5,222 nt of DNA from Micrococcaceae bacterium (lineage in GTDB: Bacteria > Actinomycetota > Actinomycetes > Actinomycetales > Micrococcaceae), in NCBI GenBank assembly GCA_003486025.1, contig DNHA01000050.1:11610-16831 (forward strand), in the 5' to 3' direction. The position numbers were made by a program, and so were the translations under genes. The notes below the pieces were generated by a model. The model was not told the DNA's origin, ran no database searches, and saw nothing but the letters and a program-made list of their open reading frames with translations. Position 1 is the stretch's first letter. Every line of letters begins with the position of its first letter. Below are positions 1 through 5,222 of this stretch, in pieces.

Positions 1-908
1 AGTGAGATGCTGGTTGGAATCTCTGGAGCCCAAGCGAAGCCTTCGCCACCGTTGATGAATGGCAGTTCGTTGGTGTGCAGTGCGTGAAGTACCAGCTTGA
101 CGCCAATGAACGCCAAGATGAAGCTCAGTGCGTGCTTCAGGAACACCAGGCGGTTCATCAAACCACCGAGCAGGAAGTACAACTGGCGCAGACCCATCAG
201 TGCGAAGATGTTCGCGGTGAAGACGATGAACGCCGAGTTGGTCAGACCGAAGATCGCAGGAATCGAGTCCACAGCAAAGAGCAGGTCGGTCATGCCGATG
301 GTAATGAAGACCATCACCATCGGGGTGAACAGCTTCTTGCCGTCAACCACGGTACGCAGCTTGTTGCCGTCGTATTCCTTGGCGAATGGCATCTTGCTGG
401 TCAGCTTCTTGACCAGACCGCTATCGCTTTCTTCGTCCTCGTCGTCATCGTCCTTCAGCTGGTGCCATGCAGTCCACAGCAAGAACGCGCCGAAGATGTA
501 GAAGACCCACGAGAAGTGCTCGATCATCGCAGCACCGGCAAGAATGAAGATTGCACGCAGCACCAGAGCGATGATGATGCCGAACATCAGCACCTCTTGC
601 TGGTACTTACGCGGCACCGCAAAGCGGGTCATGATGATGATGAAGACAAAGAGGTTGTCAATCGACAACGAGTATTCGGTAATCCAGCCGGCGTAGAATT
701 CCTGGCCTAGCTGGGAGCCTGCCTGCCACCAGACAATGCCACCGAAGATTATTGCAAGTGCGATGTAGAAGCCGACAAAGAGTCCGGCTTCCTTCATCGA
801 TGGTTCGTGCGGCCGCTTGACCACATAGAGCAAATCGAGCAGCAGAATAATGCATAGCGCCACCAAGGCGATGATTTCAAATTGGAGTGTTAACCCTGAA
901 GCACCCAT
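1..908 (-). CDS. terC: TerC-family integral membrane protein (partial; C-terminus beyond the left edge)
   Basis: Reading leftward from the ATG at 908-906, the frame stays open for 302 codons to the window edge, so the C-terminus is missing (the family is usually about 320-350 aa). The protein has several hydrophobic helices (about residues 9-30, 41-61, 80-95, 106-128, 132-150, 194-212, 222-247 and 259-277). It carries the two TerC signatures: SIDNLFVF at 82-89 inside EYSLSIDNLFVF, and TDLLFAVDSIPAIFGLT at 207-223, with acidic residues inside the membrane segments. A charged cytoplasmic loop, DDDDEDEESD at 153-162, separates the two halves. The ATG is preceded by an AAAGG ribosome binding site with 10 bases between. 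The family name comes from tellurite resistance, but bacterial homologues such as Alx and YkoY are linked to Mn(II) export or metalation of secreted proteins. The riboswitch-like leader upstream supports a manganese role here. The family call is firm; the substrate is inferred. Confidence 0.95.
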   Translation of the reverse strand, partial: MGASGLTLQFEIIALVALCIILLLDLLYVVKRPHEPSMKEAGLFVGFYIALAIIFGGIVWWQAGSQLGQEFYAGWITEYSLSIDNLFVFIIIMTRFAVPRKYQQEVLMFGIIIALVLRAIFILAGAAMIEHFSWVFYIFGAFLLWTAWHQLKDDDDEDEESDSGLVKKLTSKMPFAKEYDGNKLRTVVDGKKLFTPMVMVFITIGMTDLLFAVDSIPAIFGLTNSAFIVFTANIFALMGLRQLYFLLGGLMNRLVFLKHALSFILAFIGVKLVLHALHTNELPFINGGEGFAWAPEIPTSIS

Positions 909-918
909 AGAAGAGTAG

Positions 919-933
919 CCTTTCGTCGTAAGG
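919..933 (-). promoter_or_regulatory. terC ribosome binding site within a small hairpin
   Basis: On the minus strand AAAGG (919-923) lies 10 bases before the terC ATG and is the best Shine-Dalgarno match near it. The same bases can pair with CCTT at 930-933 across a 7-base loop, giving a 4-bp stem that would cover the binding site. Such sequestration would suit a translation-controlling expression platform for the Mn leader just upstream. The stem is short, so occlusion is only a possibility; the binding site itself is likely. Confidence 0.5.
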
Positions 934-952
934 TTAGGACAAAGATTCGCAA

Positions 953-1065
953 GTCTCTCCGCCGTCAAGAACTAGTTCCTGTTCGGCTGCTGTGCCCGGC
1001 GAAGCTTCGATGGTTCGCGTGTTGACGTTCACAGCATTTGGGATACTCCCCTACGTACGAGAGAC
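953..1065 (-). promoter_or_regulatory. yybP-ykoY-type manganese riboswitch, leader of terC
   Basis: Read on the minus strand, the leader contains the diagnostic GGGGAGTA (1044-1051) and, further on, GTCAACA (1020-1026), both typical of the yybP-ykoY class that binds Mn(II). GTCTCTC (1059-1065) pairs perfectly with GAGAGAC (953-959) and can close the element as a 7-bp P1 stem. TGCTGTG (1030-1036) pairs perfectly with CACAGCA (988-994). GCGAA (1014-1018) pairs with TTCGC (999-1003) as an internal hairpin. The element ends about 45 bases before the terC ATG. yybP-ykoY leaders are well known upstream of TerC/Alx-type and MntP-type genes and raise expression when Mn(II) is high. A TAGACT -10-like hexamer at 1067-1072 is close by, but a start site 7 bases beyond it would trim the P1 5' strand. 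Either P1 is shorter or the promoter lies further upstream. Element limits are approximate and no covariance model was run. Confidence 0.8.
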
Positions 1066-1093
1066 AAGTCTAGCGCACAAGTCTTCTCCTTGA

Positions 1094-1116
1094 CGCGTGA
1101 TAAGTGCCATCACGCG
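1094..1116 (-). terminator. uvrB: Perfect 8-bp stem-loop downstream of uvrB, possible terminator
   Basis: CGCGTGAT (minus strand, 1109-1116) pairs perfectly with ATCACGCG (1094-1101) across the 7-base loop GGCACTT. It lies 83 bases past the uvrB stop and about 30 bases before the terC riboswitch, where a terminator separating the two units would be expected. A weaker 5-bp hairpin, TCTGC/GCAGA (1130-1146), precedes it. No U-tract follows the 8-bp stem, so it is not a classical intrinsic terminator. U-poor hairpin terminators have been proposed in actinobacteria, but it could instead be a 3'-end stabiliser. Confidence 0.45.
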
Positions 1117-1198
1117 CTTCCAACTCCACTCTGCAAACCTGGCAGAACGCTATAAATACTTATCAAAGAGGATTTAGCTGGCCGAGGTTAACATCGTG

Positions 1199-3283
1199 TT
1201 ACGCATGGCCGGCGTCCTTCATTTGACGCAATTCCTTCTTCAGCTCCCCCACCTCGTCACGAATGCGTGCTGCCAATTCGAACTGAAGTTCCGCGGCGGC
1301 GGCATGCATCTGAGCGGTCATCTCTTCAATCTGGCCCAAGAGGTCTTCCGCCGGTGCGGCGGCCAATCCATCCTGGCGGATCTTCGAGGACTTGGTCCGC
1401 TTCGCGTCCTTGGCCAACCGGTTGTTGTTCAGCAGCTCCTGGGTGTCCGCATCTTCACGAGCCAGCTGATCGGTGATATCGGCAATCTTCTTGCGCAACG
1501 GGGTCGGGTCAATGCCGTGTTTTTCGTTGTGTGCGCGCTGAATCTCGCGGCGGCGATTGGTTTCATCTATGGCCTTGTCCATGGCGTCGGTGATCTTGTC
1601 CGCATACATGATCACCTGGCCGGACACGTTACGCGCCGCACGGCCGATGGTCTGAATCAGCGAGGTCGCCGAACGCAAGAATCCCTGTTTATCGGCATCC
1701 AGAATCGCAACCAAGGACACTTCAGGTAAATCCAGCCCCTCACGCAGCAGGTTGATTCCCACCAGCACGTCAAAAGAGCCCATACGCAATTCACGCAGCA
1801 ACTCCACACGGCGGATCGTATCAACGTCGGAGTGCAGGTACTGCACGCGTACCTGATGTTCGGTGAGGTAATCGGTCAGGTCCTCCGCCATCCGCTTGGT
1901 CAGCGTAGTCACCAGCACGCGCTCATTGCGTTCCACACGCACACGGATCTCATCGAGCAGGTCATCAATTTGGCCCTTCGTGGGCTTCACGATGATTTCC
2001 GGGTCGATCAGTCCGGTGGGACGAATAATCTGCTCCACAAAACCATCGGCCTTGCCCAGCTCATATTTGCCCGGGGTCGCCGAAAGATACACGGTCTGCC
2101 CGATGCGTTCCAAGAACTCGTCCCACTTCAACGGCCGGTTATCCATCGCCGAAGGAAGCCGGAAGCCGTGCTCCACCAAGGTGCGCTTGCGCGACATGTC
2201 CCCCTCATACATCGCACCGATCTGCGGGACGGTGACATGGGACTCATCGATGACCATCAGAAAGTCATCGGGGAAATAATCCAGCAAACAGTGCGGCGCA
2301 CTGCCCGATTCACGGCCATCGATATGCCGTGAATAGTTCTCGATGCCGTTGCAGAAGCCCATCTGCTCCATCATTTCCAGGTCATAGGTGGTGCGCATGC
2401 GCAACCGCTGGGCTTCGACGAGCTTATTTTGCGATTCAAGTTCTTTGAGCCGAGCAGCCAGCTCATCTTCGATAGTTTTGATCGCCTTGTGCATGCGTTC
2501 GGCACCGGCCACGTAGTGGCTTGCCGGGAAAATATACATTTCGGTTTCTTCGCGGATCACTTCACCGGTCACCGGATGCAGGGTGTAGATCGCTTCCACC
2601 TCGTCACCGAAAAATTCGATGCGCAGCGCCTGCTCCTCATACATCGGGATGATCTCCACCGTATCCCCGCGCACCCGGAAGGTTCCGCGATGGAAGTCCA
2701 TGTCGTTGCGCGTGTACTGCATGTTCACGAACTGGCGCAGCATCGCATCGCGGTTCAGTTCTTCGCCTTGGCGCACGGTCACCATCCCGGCCACATATTC
2801 TTCCGGCGTTCCCAAACCGTAAATGCACGAGACCGTGGCCACCACGATCACATCTCTGCGGGTAAGCAACGCGTTGGTCGCCGAGTGGCGTAGCCGCTCT
2901 ACCTCTTCGTTGACCGATGAGTCTTTCTCGATGAAGGTATCGGTCTGTGCCACATAGGCTTCGGGCTGGTAGTAGTCGTAATAGGATACGAAGTATTCGA
3001 TGGCGTTATTGGGCATCAGCTCGCGGAATTCATTGGCCAGCTGTGCGGCAAGCGTCTTATTCTGCACCAGCACCAAGGTGGGGCGCTGCACCTGTTCGAT
3101 CAGCCAGGCGGTAGTAGCCGACTTGCCGGTACCGGTGGCGCCGAGCAGCACGATATCCTTTTCGCCGCCGTTGATCCGTTCGGTCAGCTCTTTAATCGCC
3201 GTGGGCTGGTCTCCCGCCGGAACATAATCGCTGATGACTTCGAAGGGAGCTACTACACGTTTAATCGGCTGGGCAAGACTCAT
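1199..3283 (-). CDS. uvrB: Excinuclease ABC subunit UvrB
   Basis: UvrB is the damage-verifying helicase-like subunit of the cytoplasmic UvrABC nucleotide excision repair system. It is loaded onto lesions by UvrA and then recruits UvrC for dual incision. The 694-residue protein is complete and of normal length. Walker A GATGTGKS lies at 48-55, and the aromatic beta-hairpin that inserts between DNA strands includes [10 protein letters not shown] at 101-110. Helicase motif II is DESH at 346-349, motif III SATP at 401-404, and motif [11 protein letters not shown] at 544-552. A C-terminal UVR domain that binds UvrC spans about 650-687 ([26 protein letters not shown] region). The start follows the conserved actinobacterial N-terminus MSLAQ. 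There is no clear Shine-Dalgarno sequence, but TATGCT lies 6 bases before the ATG. It sits 62 bases after the small membrane-protein gene on the same strand and ends with TAA. I see no actinobacterial LexA-type box (GAAC-N4-GTTC) in the 62-base gap. Confidence 0.98.
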   Translation of the reverse strand: MSLAQPIKRVVAPFEVISDYVPAGDQPTAIKELTERINGGEKDIVLLGATGTGKSATTAWLIEQVQRPTLVLVQNKTLAAQLANEFRELMPNNAIEYFVSYYDYYQPEAYVAQTDTFIEKDSSVNEEVERLRHSATNALLTRRDVIVVATVSCIYGLGTPEEYVAGMVTVRQGEELNRDAMLRQFVNMQYTRNDMDFHRGTFRVRGDTVEIIPMYEEQALRIEFFGDEVEAIYTLHPVTGEVIREETEMYIFPASHYVAGAERMHKAIKTIEDELAARLKELESQNKLVEAQRLRMRTTYDLEMMEQMGFCNGIENYSRHIDGRESGSAPHCLLDYFPDDFLMVIDESHVTVPQIGAMYEGDMSRKRTLVEHGFRLPSAMDNRPLKWDEFLERIGQTVYLSATPGKYELGKADGFVEQIIRPTGLIDPEIIVKPTKGQIDDLLDEIRVRVERNERVLVTTLTKRMAEDLTDYLTEHQVRVQYLHSDVDTIRRVELLRELRMGSFDVLVGINLLREGLDLPEVSLVAILDADKQGFLRSATSLIQTIGRAARNVSGQVIMYADKITDAMDKAIDETNRRREIQRAHNEKHGIDPTPLRKKIADITDQLAREDADTQELLNNNRLAKDAKRTKSSKIRQDGLAAAPAEDLLGQIEEMTAQMHAAAAELQFELAARIRDEVGELKKELRQMKDAGHA

Positions 3284-3289
3284 GATTCC

Positions 3290-3295
3290 AGCATA
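3290..3295 (-). promoter_or_regulatory. uvrB: Candidate -10 element for leaderless uvrB transcription
   Basis: TATGCT (minus strand) fits the actinobacterial TANNNT -10 pattern and ends 6 bases before the uvrB ATG, so transcription would begin at or beside the start codon. No TTGACA-like -35 is seen 16-18 bases further upstream, and the region between is GC-rich. The lack of a good ribosome binding site before uvrB makes a leaderless mRNA plausible. Read-through from coaE and the small gene is the alternative. Confidence 0.3.
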
Positions 3296-3345
3296 ACCAG
3301 CGCCACCGGCACTCGCCTACGCCTGAGTGCACGCTGAACGTGAAA

Positions 3346-3600
3346 TTATTTGCCGCCCAAGCGCATTCCGGTGCGAACCGCGTTGCGCGCAGCGGTCCGG
3401 CGAATCTGTGCGCCGAAGAAACCCACCGTGAGCACCGTCGCCGAAAGCAATCCAAGCAACGCAATCCACCCGGAGATATAGACCACCGCAGAATACGGAC
3501 CAGCCGAGGCCACAAATTCAGCGCGTCCGCCAAAGCCCAGCCAGAGCACCAGCGCCACGGCACAACTGGCCAGCATCGTCCACTTCGAAATTTTCTGCAT
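3346..3600 (-). CDS. Small two-helix membrane protein of unknown function
   Basis: I do not recognise this 84-residue protein. It starts with a short basic segment (MQKISKW), followed by a hydrophobic helix at about 8-24 (MLASCAVALVLWLGFGG). A short polar link follows, then a longer hydrophobic stretch at about 39-65 (AVVYISGWIALLGLLSATVL and onward). The tail is strongly basic (RR, R, R, R, K between 67 and 84). The charge pattern suggests two membrane spans with both ends in the cytoplasm. There is no cleavage site or catalytic motif. Its ATG shares one base with the coaE TGA (TGATG), and AAGGA lies 12 bases upstream inside the coaE end, so translation is probably coupled to coaE. Placement between coaE and uvrB in the same direction, the one-base overlap and the clean membrane profile argue for a real gene. 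Function cannot be inferred from these neighbours. Confidence 0.8.
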   Translation of the reverse strand: MQKISKWTMLASCAVALVLWLGFGGRAEFVASAGPYSAVVYISGWIALLGLLSATVLTVGFFGAQIRRTAARNAVRTGMRLGGK

Positions 3601-4190
3601 CAGCGGTTTATTTCCTTCTCAAATAGTTCGGTCACGTCTGCTTGGAGCTGTTCAAGTGTGCCATCATTCATCAGCAAATGATCGGCGATCGCCGCTCGAT
3701 CCGCGTCGCTGGCCTGCGCGGCCATCCGCGATTCGGCCTCGGCCACGCTCCACCCGCGGTCTTCAACCATCCGGCGGATCCGCTCTTCGCGTGGCGCCTG
3801 CACCACCAGCACCAGATCAAAACGATCCGCCTGCCCGGATTCGACGAGCAACGGGATGTCCTCCACCACTACCGCTTCGCTGGCTGCGGCCGCACGCAAG
3901 CGGCTGGCCTCGGCGCGTACCAGCGGGTGCACGATCGCATTGAGTTCCAAACGCCTTGCTTCATCGCTGAAGACCAGCGCACCGAGTGCCGCACGGTTCA
4001 GAGAACCGTCGGGAGCAAAAACCGCCTCGCCAAAGGCCTGCCGGATCTGGTCCAGCCCGCCGGTTCCGGGCGCCACGACCTCGCGGGCAAGCTGATCCGC
4101 GTCGATCACTACCGCGCCTAATTTGGCCAATTGCGCTGCTACTGCCGATTTGCCGGAAGCCACGCCGCCGGTCAGTCCCACATGGATCAT
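3600..4190 (-). CDS. coaE: Dephospho-CoA kinase
   Basis: CoaE catalyses the last step of coenzyme A synthesis in the cytoplasm, ATP-dependent phosphorylation of the 3'-OH of dephospho-CoA. From the ATG at 4190 the protein is 196 aa, typical of the short form. The P-loop GLTGGVASGKS is at 5-15, the DADQLAREVV segment with the likely catalytic Asp begins at 30, HPLVR is at 88-92 and VEDIPLLVE at 109-117, all hallmarks of the family. RMAAQ near 155 lies in the lid/adenine-binding part. A GTG at 4199 would add three residues (MVD), but it falls inside the AGGGTGG that serves as ribosome binding site for the ATG and has none of its own, so I prefer the ATG. The C-terminal UPF0157/GrpB-like extension found on mycobacterial CoaE is absent. 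It is first in a leftward run and diverges from the YigZ gene across 26 bases. Confidence 0.95.
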   Translation of the reverse strand: MIHVGLTGGVASGKSAVAAQLAKLGAVVIDADQLAREVVAPGTGGLDQIRQAFGEAVFAPDGSLNRAALGALVFSDEARRLELNAIVHPLVRAEASRLRAAAASEAVVVEDIPLLVESGQADRFDLVLVVQAPREERIRRMVEDRGWSVAEAESRMAAQASDADRAAIADHLLMNDGTLEQLQADVTELFEKEINR

Positions 4191-4216
4191 GTCTACCACC
4201 CTATAAACTAAGTACG
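4191..4216. promoter_or_regulatory. 26-base divergent promoter region between coaE and the YigZ gene
   Basis: This is the only space between two diverging starts. Its AT-rich core CTATAAACTA (4201-4210) gives a -10-like TAAACT (4204-4209) rightward and TAGTTT or TATAGG leftward, so the -10 elements of both directions would overlap. The rightward hexamer ends 7 bases before the YigZ ATG, which would give a leaderless mRNA. Neither side has a convincing -35; leftward TTGGTG lies 16 bases before TATAGG, inside the YigZ coding start. AGGGTGG on the minus strand (4196-4202) is the likely coaE ribosome binding site. Promoter calls rest on the -10 pattern and spacing alone. Confidence 0.45.
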
Positions 4217-4888
4217 ATGAACACCAACGACTCGGCCGCGACCCGCTACACGACGCTTCGTGTCGACGCGGTGCATGAGCTCGAGATCAAGCGTTCGCGC
4301 TTCATCACCTACCTTTACCGGGTGCAGACCGAGGCCGAGGCCCGCGCCCGGATCGCGGCCTTGCGCAAAACCCATTTTGACGCCCGCCACCACTGCAGCG
4401 CCTTCATTCTTGGTCCGGATCGAATGACCCAGCGCTCCAACGACGACGGGGAACCCTCGGGAACCGCCGGGCTGCCGATGCTCGAGGCGCTGGCCAAACG
4501 CGACACCGGCAGTGGAACGGATCTTTCCGATGTCCTGGCGGTCACCGTCCGCTACTTCGGCGGCATCAAACTCGGCGCCGGCGGACTGGTGCGTGCCTAC
4601 TCGGATTCGGTCTCCCAGGCGCTAGCGCAGGCGAACCTGTGCACCGTGCAGCGGCTGCGCATCTTCGAGCTCTTCGCCGATCATGGGTGGGCCGCACGCT
4701 GGGAAAACGAGCTGCGCTCCGCCGGCTATCAACTGGGCGGCACGCAGTGGGGCGAGGCCCACGTGGCACTGAGCATCGGCATCTTCGATGAACCGGCGGC
4801 CATCGACGAACTGCACACTTTTATCGCCACACTCACCTCCGGCGCCGGAACGCTCCGCGCCGGCCACACCACCTGGCTGGATTCATGA
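4217..4888 (+). CDS. yigZ: YigZ/IMPACT-family protein (UPF0029 + DUF1949 domains)
   Basis: This 223-residue protein has the two-domain layout of the bacterial YigZ/YvyE family, with normal length. The N-terminal Impact (UPF0029) domain, about 20-135, contains EIKRSRFITYL at 23-33, HHCSAFILG at 58-66, NDDGEPSGTAGLPML at 75-89 and VRYFGGIKLGAGGLVRAYSD at 111-130, which are its characteristic conserved segments. The C-terminal DUF1949 domain, about 147-215, is a ferredoxin-like fold resembling parts of translation factors. The eukaryotic relative IMPACT/Yih1 regulates Gcn2 through Gcn1; the bacterial role is unsettled, with nucleic acid or ribosome binding proposed. The frame is open upstream, but only the ATG at 4217 makes sense, because earlier starts would run into coaE on the other strand. 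No Shine-Dalgarno is visible. Its stop overlaps the next gene's start as ATGA, indicating co-translation with the methyltransferase. Confidence 0.95.
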   Translation: MNTNDSAATRYTTLRVDAVHELEIKRSRFITYLYRVQTEAEARARIAALRKTHFDARHHCSAFILGPDRMTQRSNDDGEPSGTAGLPMLEALAKRDTGSGTDLSDVLAVTVRYFGGIKLGAGGLVRAYSDSVSQALAQANLCTVQRLRIFELFADHGWAARWENELRSAGYQLGGTQWGEAHVALSIGIFDEPAAIDELHTFIATLTSGAGTLRAGHTTWLDS

Positions 4889-5222
4889 CCCACGAACTGC
4901 TGAACGCACTGCGCCGCTGGCCCGAGGTCGAGGGGCCGAACCTCTTCGCCCACGACGCCGCGGACCGGCTCATCCTCGATACCGTCACGCACTGGCCGCA
5001 CACCGTGTCCATCATCGGTGACCACTACGGCGCGCTGAGCCTGGGCGCCCTGGCGGCCGGAGCGACCGCGCTGCGGGTGCATACCGATTCACTGACTTCC
5101 CGGCGCGCGATCACCGCCAACCTGCAAGCCCTCGCCCCGCACGCGGCCAGCAACGTAGAATTTCTTCCGCTCGATTCGGTGGCACAAGACGCTTCGCTGG
5201 TGCTGCTGCGCCTGCCACGCGG
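4885..5222 (+). CDS. RsmC/RlmG-like class I SAM-dependent methyltransferase (partial; N-terminal part)
   Basis: The ATG at 4885 overlaps the YigZ stop by four bases (ATGA), and the frame runs to the window edge, giving 112 residues plus two bases. The visible part resembles the degenerate, non-catalytic N-terminal domain of RsmC/RlmG-type enzymes. It has an opening like LLNALRRWPEVEGPNLFAHDAADRLIL (LFAHDAADRLIL at 20-31), a Rossmann-like strand and turn VSIIGDHYGALSLGALAAG at about 41-59 in place of SAM motif I, and LVLLRLPR near the end, where the family has its lysine- or arginine-ended loop before the hinge. These enzymes methylate guanine N2 in 16S or 23S rRNA. The catalytic NPP(F/Y) motif lies in the C-terminal domain, outside the window, so catalysis and target cannot be confirmed. 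Translational coupling to YigZ is inferred from the overlap. A general methyltransferase small-domain protein is the main alternative. Confidence 0.8.
   Translation, partial: MTHELLNALRRWPEVEGPNLFAHDAADRLILDTVTHWPHTVSIIGDHYGALSLGALAAGATALRVHTDSLTSRRAITANLQALAPHAASNVEFLPLDSVAQDASLVLLRLPR

Larger units (their letters stand above)
909..1198. other. Non-coding region between uvrB and terC
   Basis: No convincing gene is found in these 290 bases on either strand. From the uvrB side leftward the stretch holds an AT-rich patch at about 1150-1175, two hairpins (1130-1146 and 1094-1116), a possible -10 hexamer TAGACT (1067-1072, minus strand), the yybP-ykoY-like leader (953-1065) and the terC ribosome binding site (919-923). 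A perfect 10-base palindrome GAACTAGTTC sits at 969-978 within the leader. The region therefore looks like the end of the uvrB transcript followed by a separately controlled 5' leader for terC. Confidence 0.7.

Noticed and set aside
75..710. Long open frame on the plus strand (211 codons) and another at 97-501
   Set aside because: Both lie opposite the clear TerC coding sequence. Their products are low-complexity (Gln/His/Asp-rich or Ser-rich) and match no family I recognise, as expected from the complement of a membrane-protein gene.
969..978. Palindrome GAACTAGTTC as a LexA/SOS box
   Set aside because: Actinobacterial SOS boxes have GAAC and GTTC four bases apart; here they are two apart, and the site is downstream of uvrB, inside the terC leader.
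1196..2893. Several plus-strand open frames (1196-1729, 1832-2332, 2429-2893) opposite uvrB
   Set aside because: They are the complement of a well-conserved UvrB with all motifs. High-GC genes commonly leave long antisense frames; no ribosome binding sites or recognisable domains support them.
3309..3330. Inverted repeat GCACTC/GAGTGC between the small membrane gene and uvrB as a terminator
   Set aside because: Only 6 bp with a 10-base loop and no U-tract on the minus strand; too weak to claim a transcript end between the genes.
3642..4121. Plus-strand open frame (159 codons) opposite coaE
   Set aside because: The opposite strand encodes an intact dephospho-CoA kinase with P-loop and all family motifs; the plus-strand product resembles nothing.
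3986..4216. 77-codon upstream extension of the YigZ frame
   Set aside because: It would overlap coaE antisense; the extension is Arg/Pro-rich without family similarity, and the conserved protein begins soon after the ATG at 4217.
1..5222. Novel defence, mobile or phage-derived system
   Set aside because: All complete genes except the 84-residue membrane protein belong to recognised conserved families. There are no transposase, integrase, toxin-antitoxin, CRISPR or attachment-site signatures and no direct repeats flanking any gene.

Overview
The window looks like ordinary chromosome from a moderately high-GC actinobacterium, most likely a member of the Micrococcaceae (Arthrobacter/Glutamicibacter-like). 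The reasons are the GC-rich third codon positions, the actinobacterial style of UvrB (N-terminus beginning MSLAQ, Walker A GATGTGKS), the coaE - small membrane protein - uvrB - terC order, and a Mn(II)-riboswitch-like leader before terC. This placement is by protein style and recall, not by a search.

Layout: two gene groups diverge from a very short spacer at about 4191-4216. The leftward (minus-strand) group reads coaE (dephospho-CoA kinase), an 84-residue two-helix membrane protein whose start overlaps the coaE stop by one base, uvrB (complete, 694 aa), then a 290-base non-coding stretch, then a TerC-family membrane protein that runs off the left edge. The rightward (plus-strand) group reads a YigZ/IMPACT-family protein (223 aa) and, overlapping it by ATGA, the N-terminal 112 residues of a two-domain RsmC/RlmG-like methyltransferase cut by the right edge.

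The most informative non-coding region is 909-1198. Directly after uvrB it carries two hairpins, one with a perfect 8-bp stem, that may end the uvrB transcript. It then carries a leader matching the yybP-ykoY manganese riboswitch: the GGGGAGUA signature, a GUCAACA segment, a 7-bp closing stem, a 7-bp internal stem, and a weak hairpin that includes the terC ribosome binding site. This suggests terC responds to Mn(II) independently of uvrB, which fits a TerC protein handling manganese rather than tellurite.

The start regions of uvrB and of the YigZ gene share a pattern: no good Shine-Dalgarno sequence, but a TANNNT -10-like hexamer 6-7 bases before the ATG. Both may be made from leaderless mRNAs. 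I see no mobile element, CRISPR array, rRNA or tRNA gene, phage gene or defence system. The genes are conserved housekeeping genes, and the items worth a second look are regulatory.
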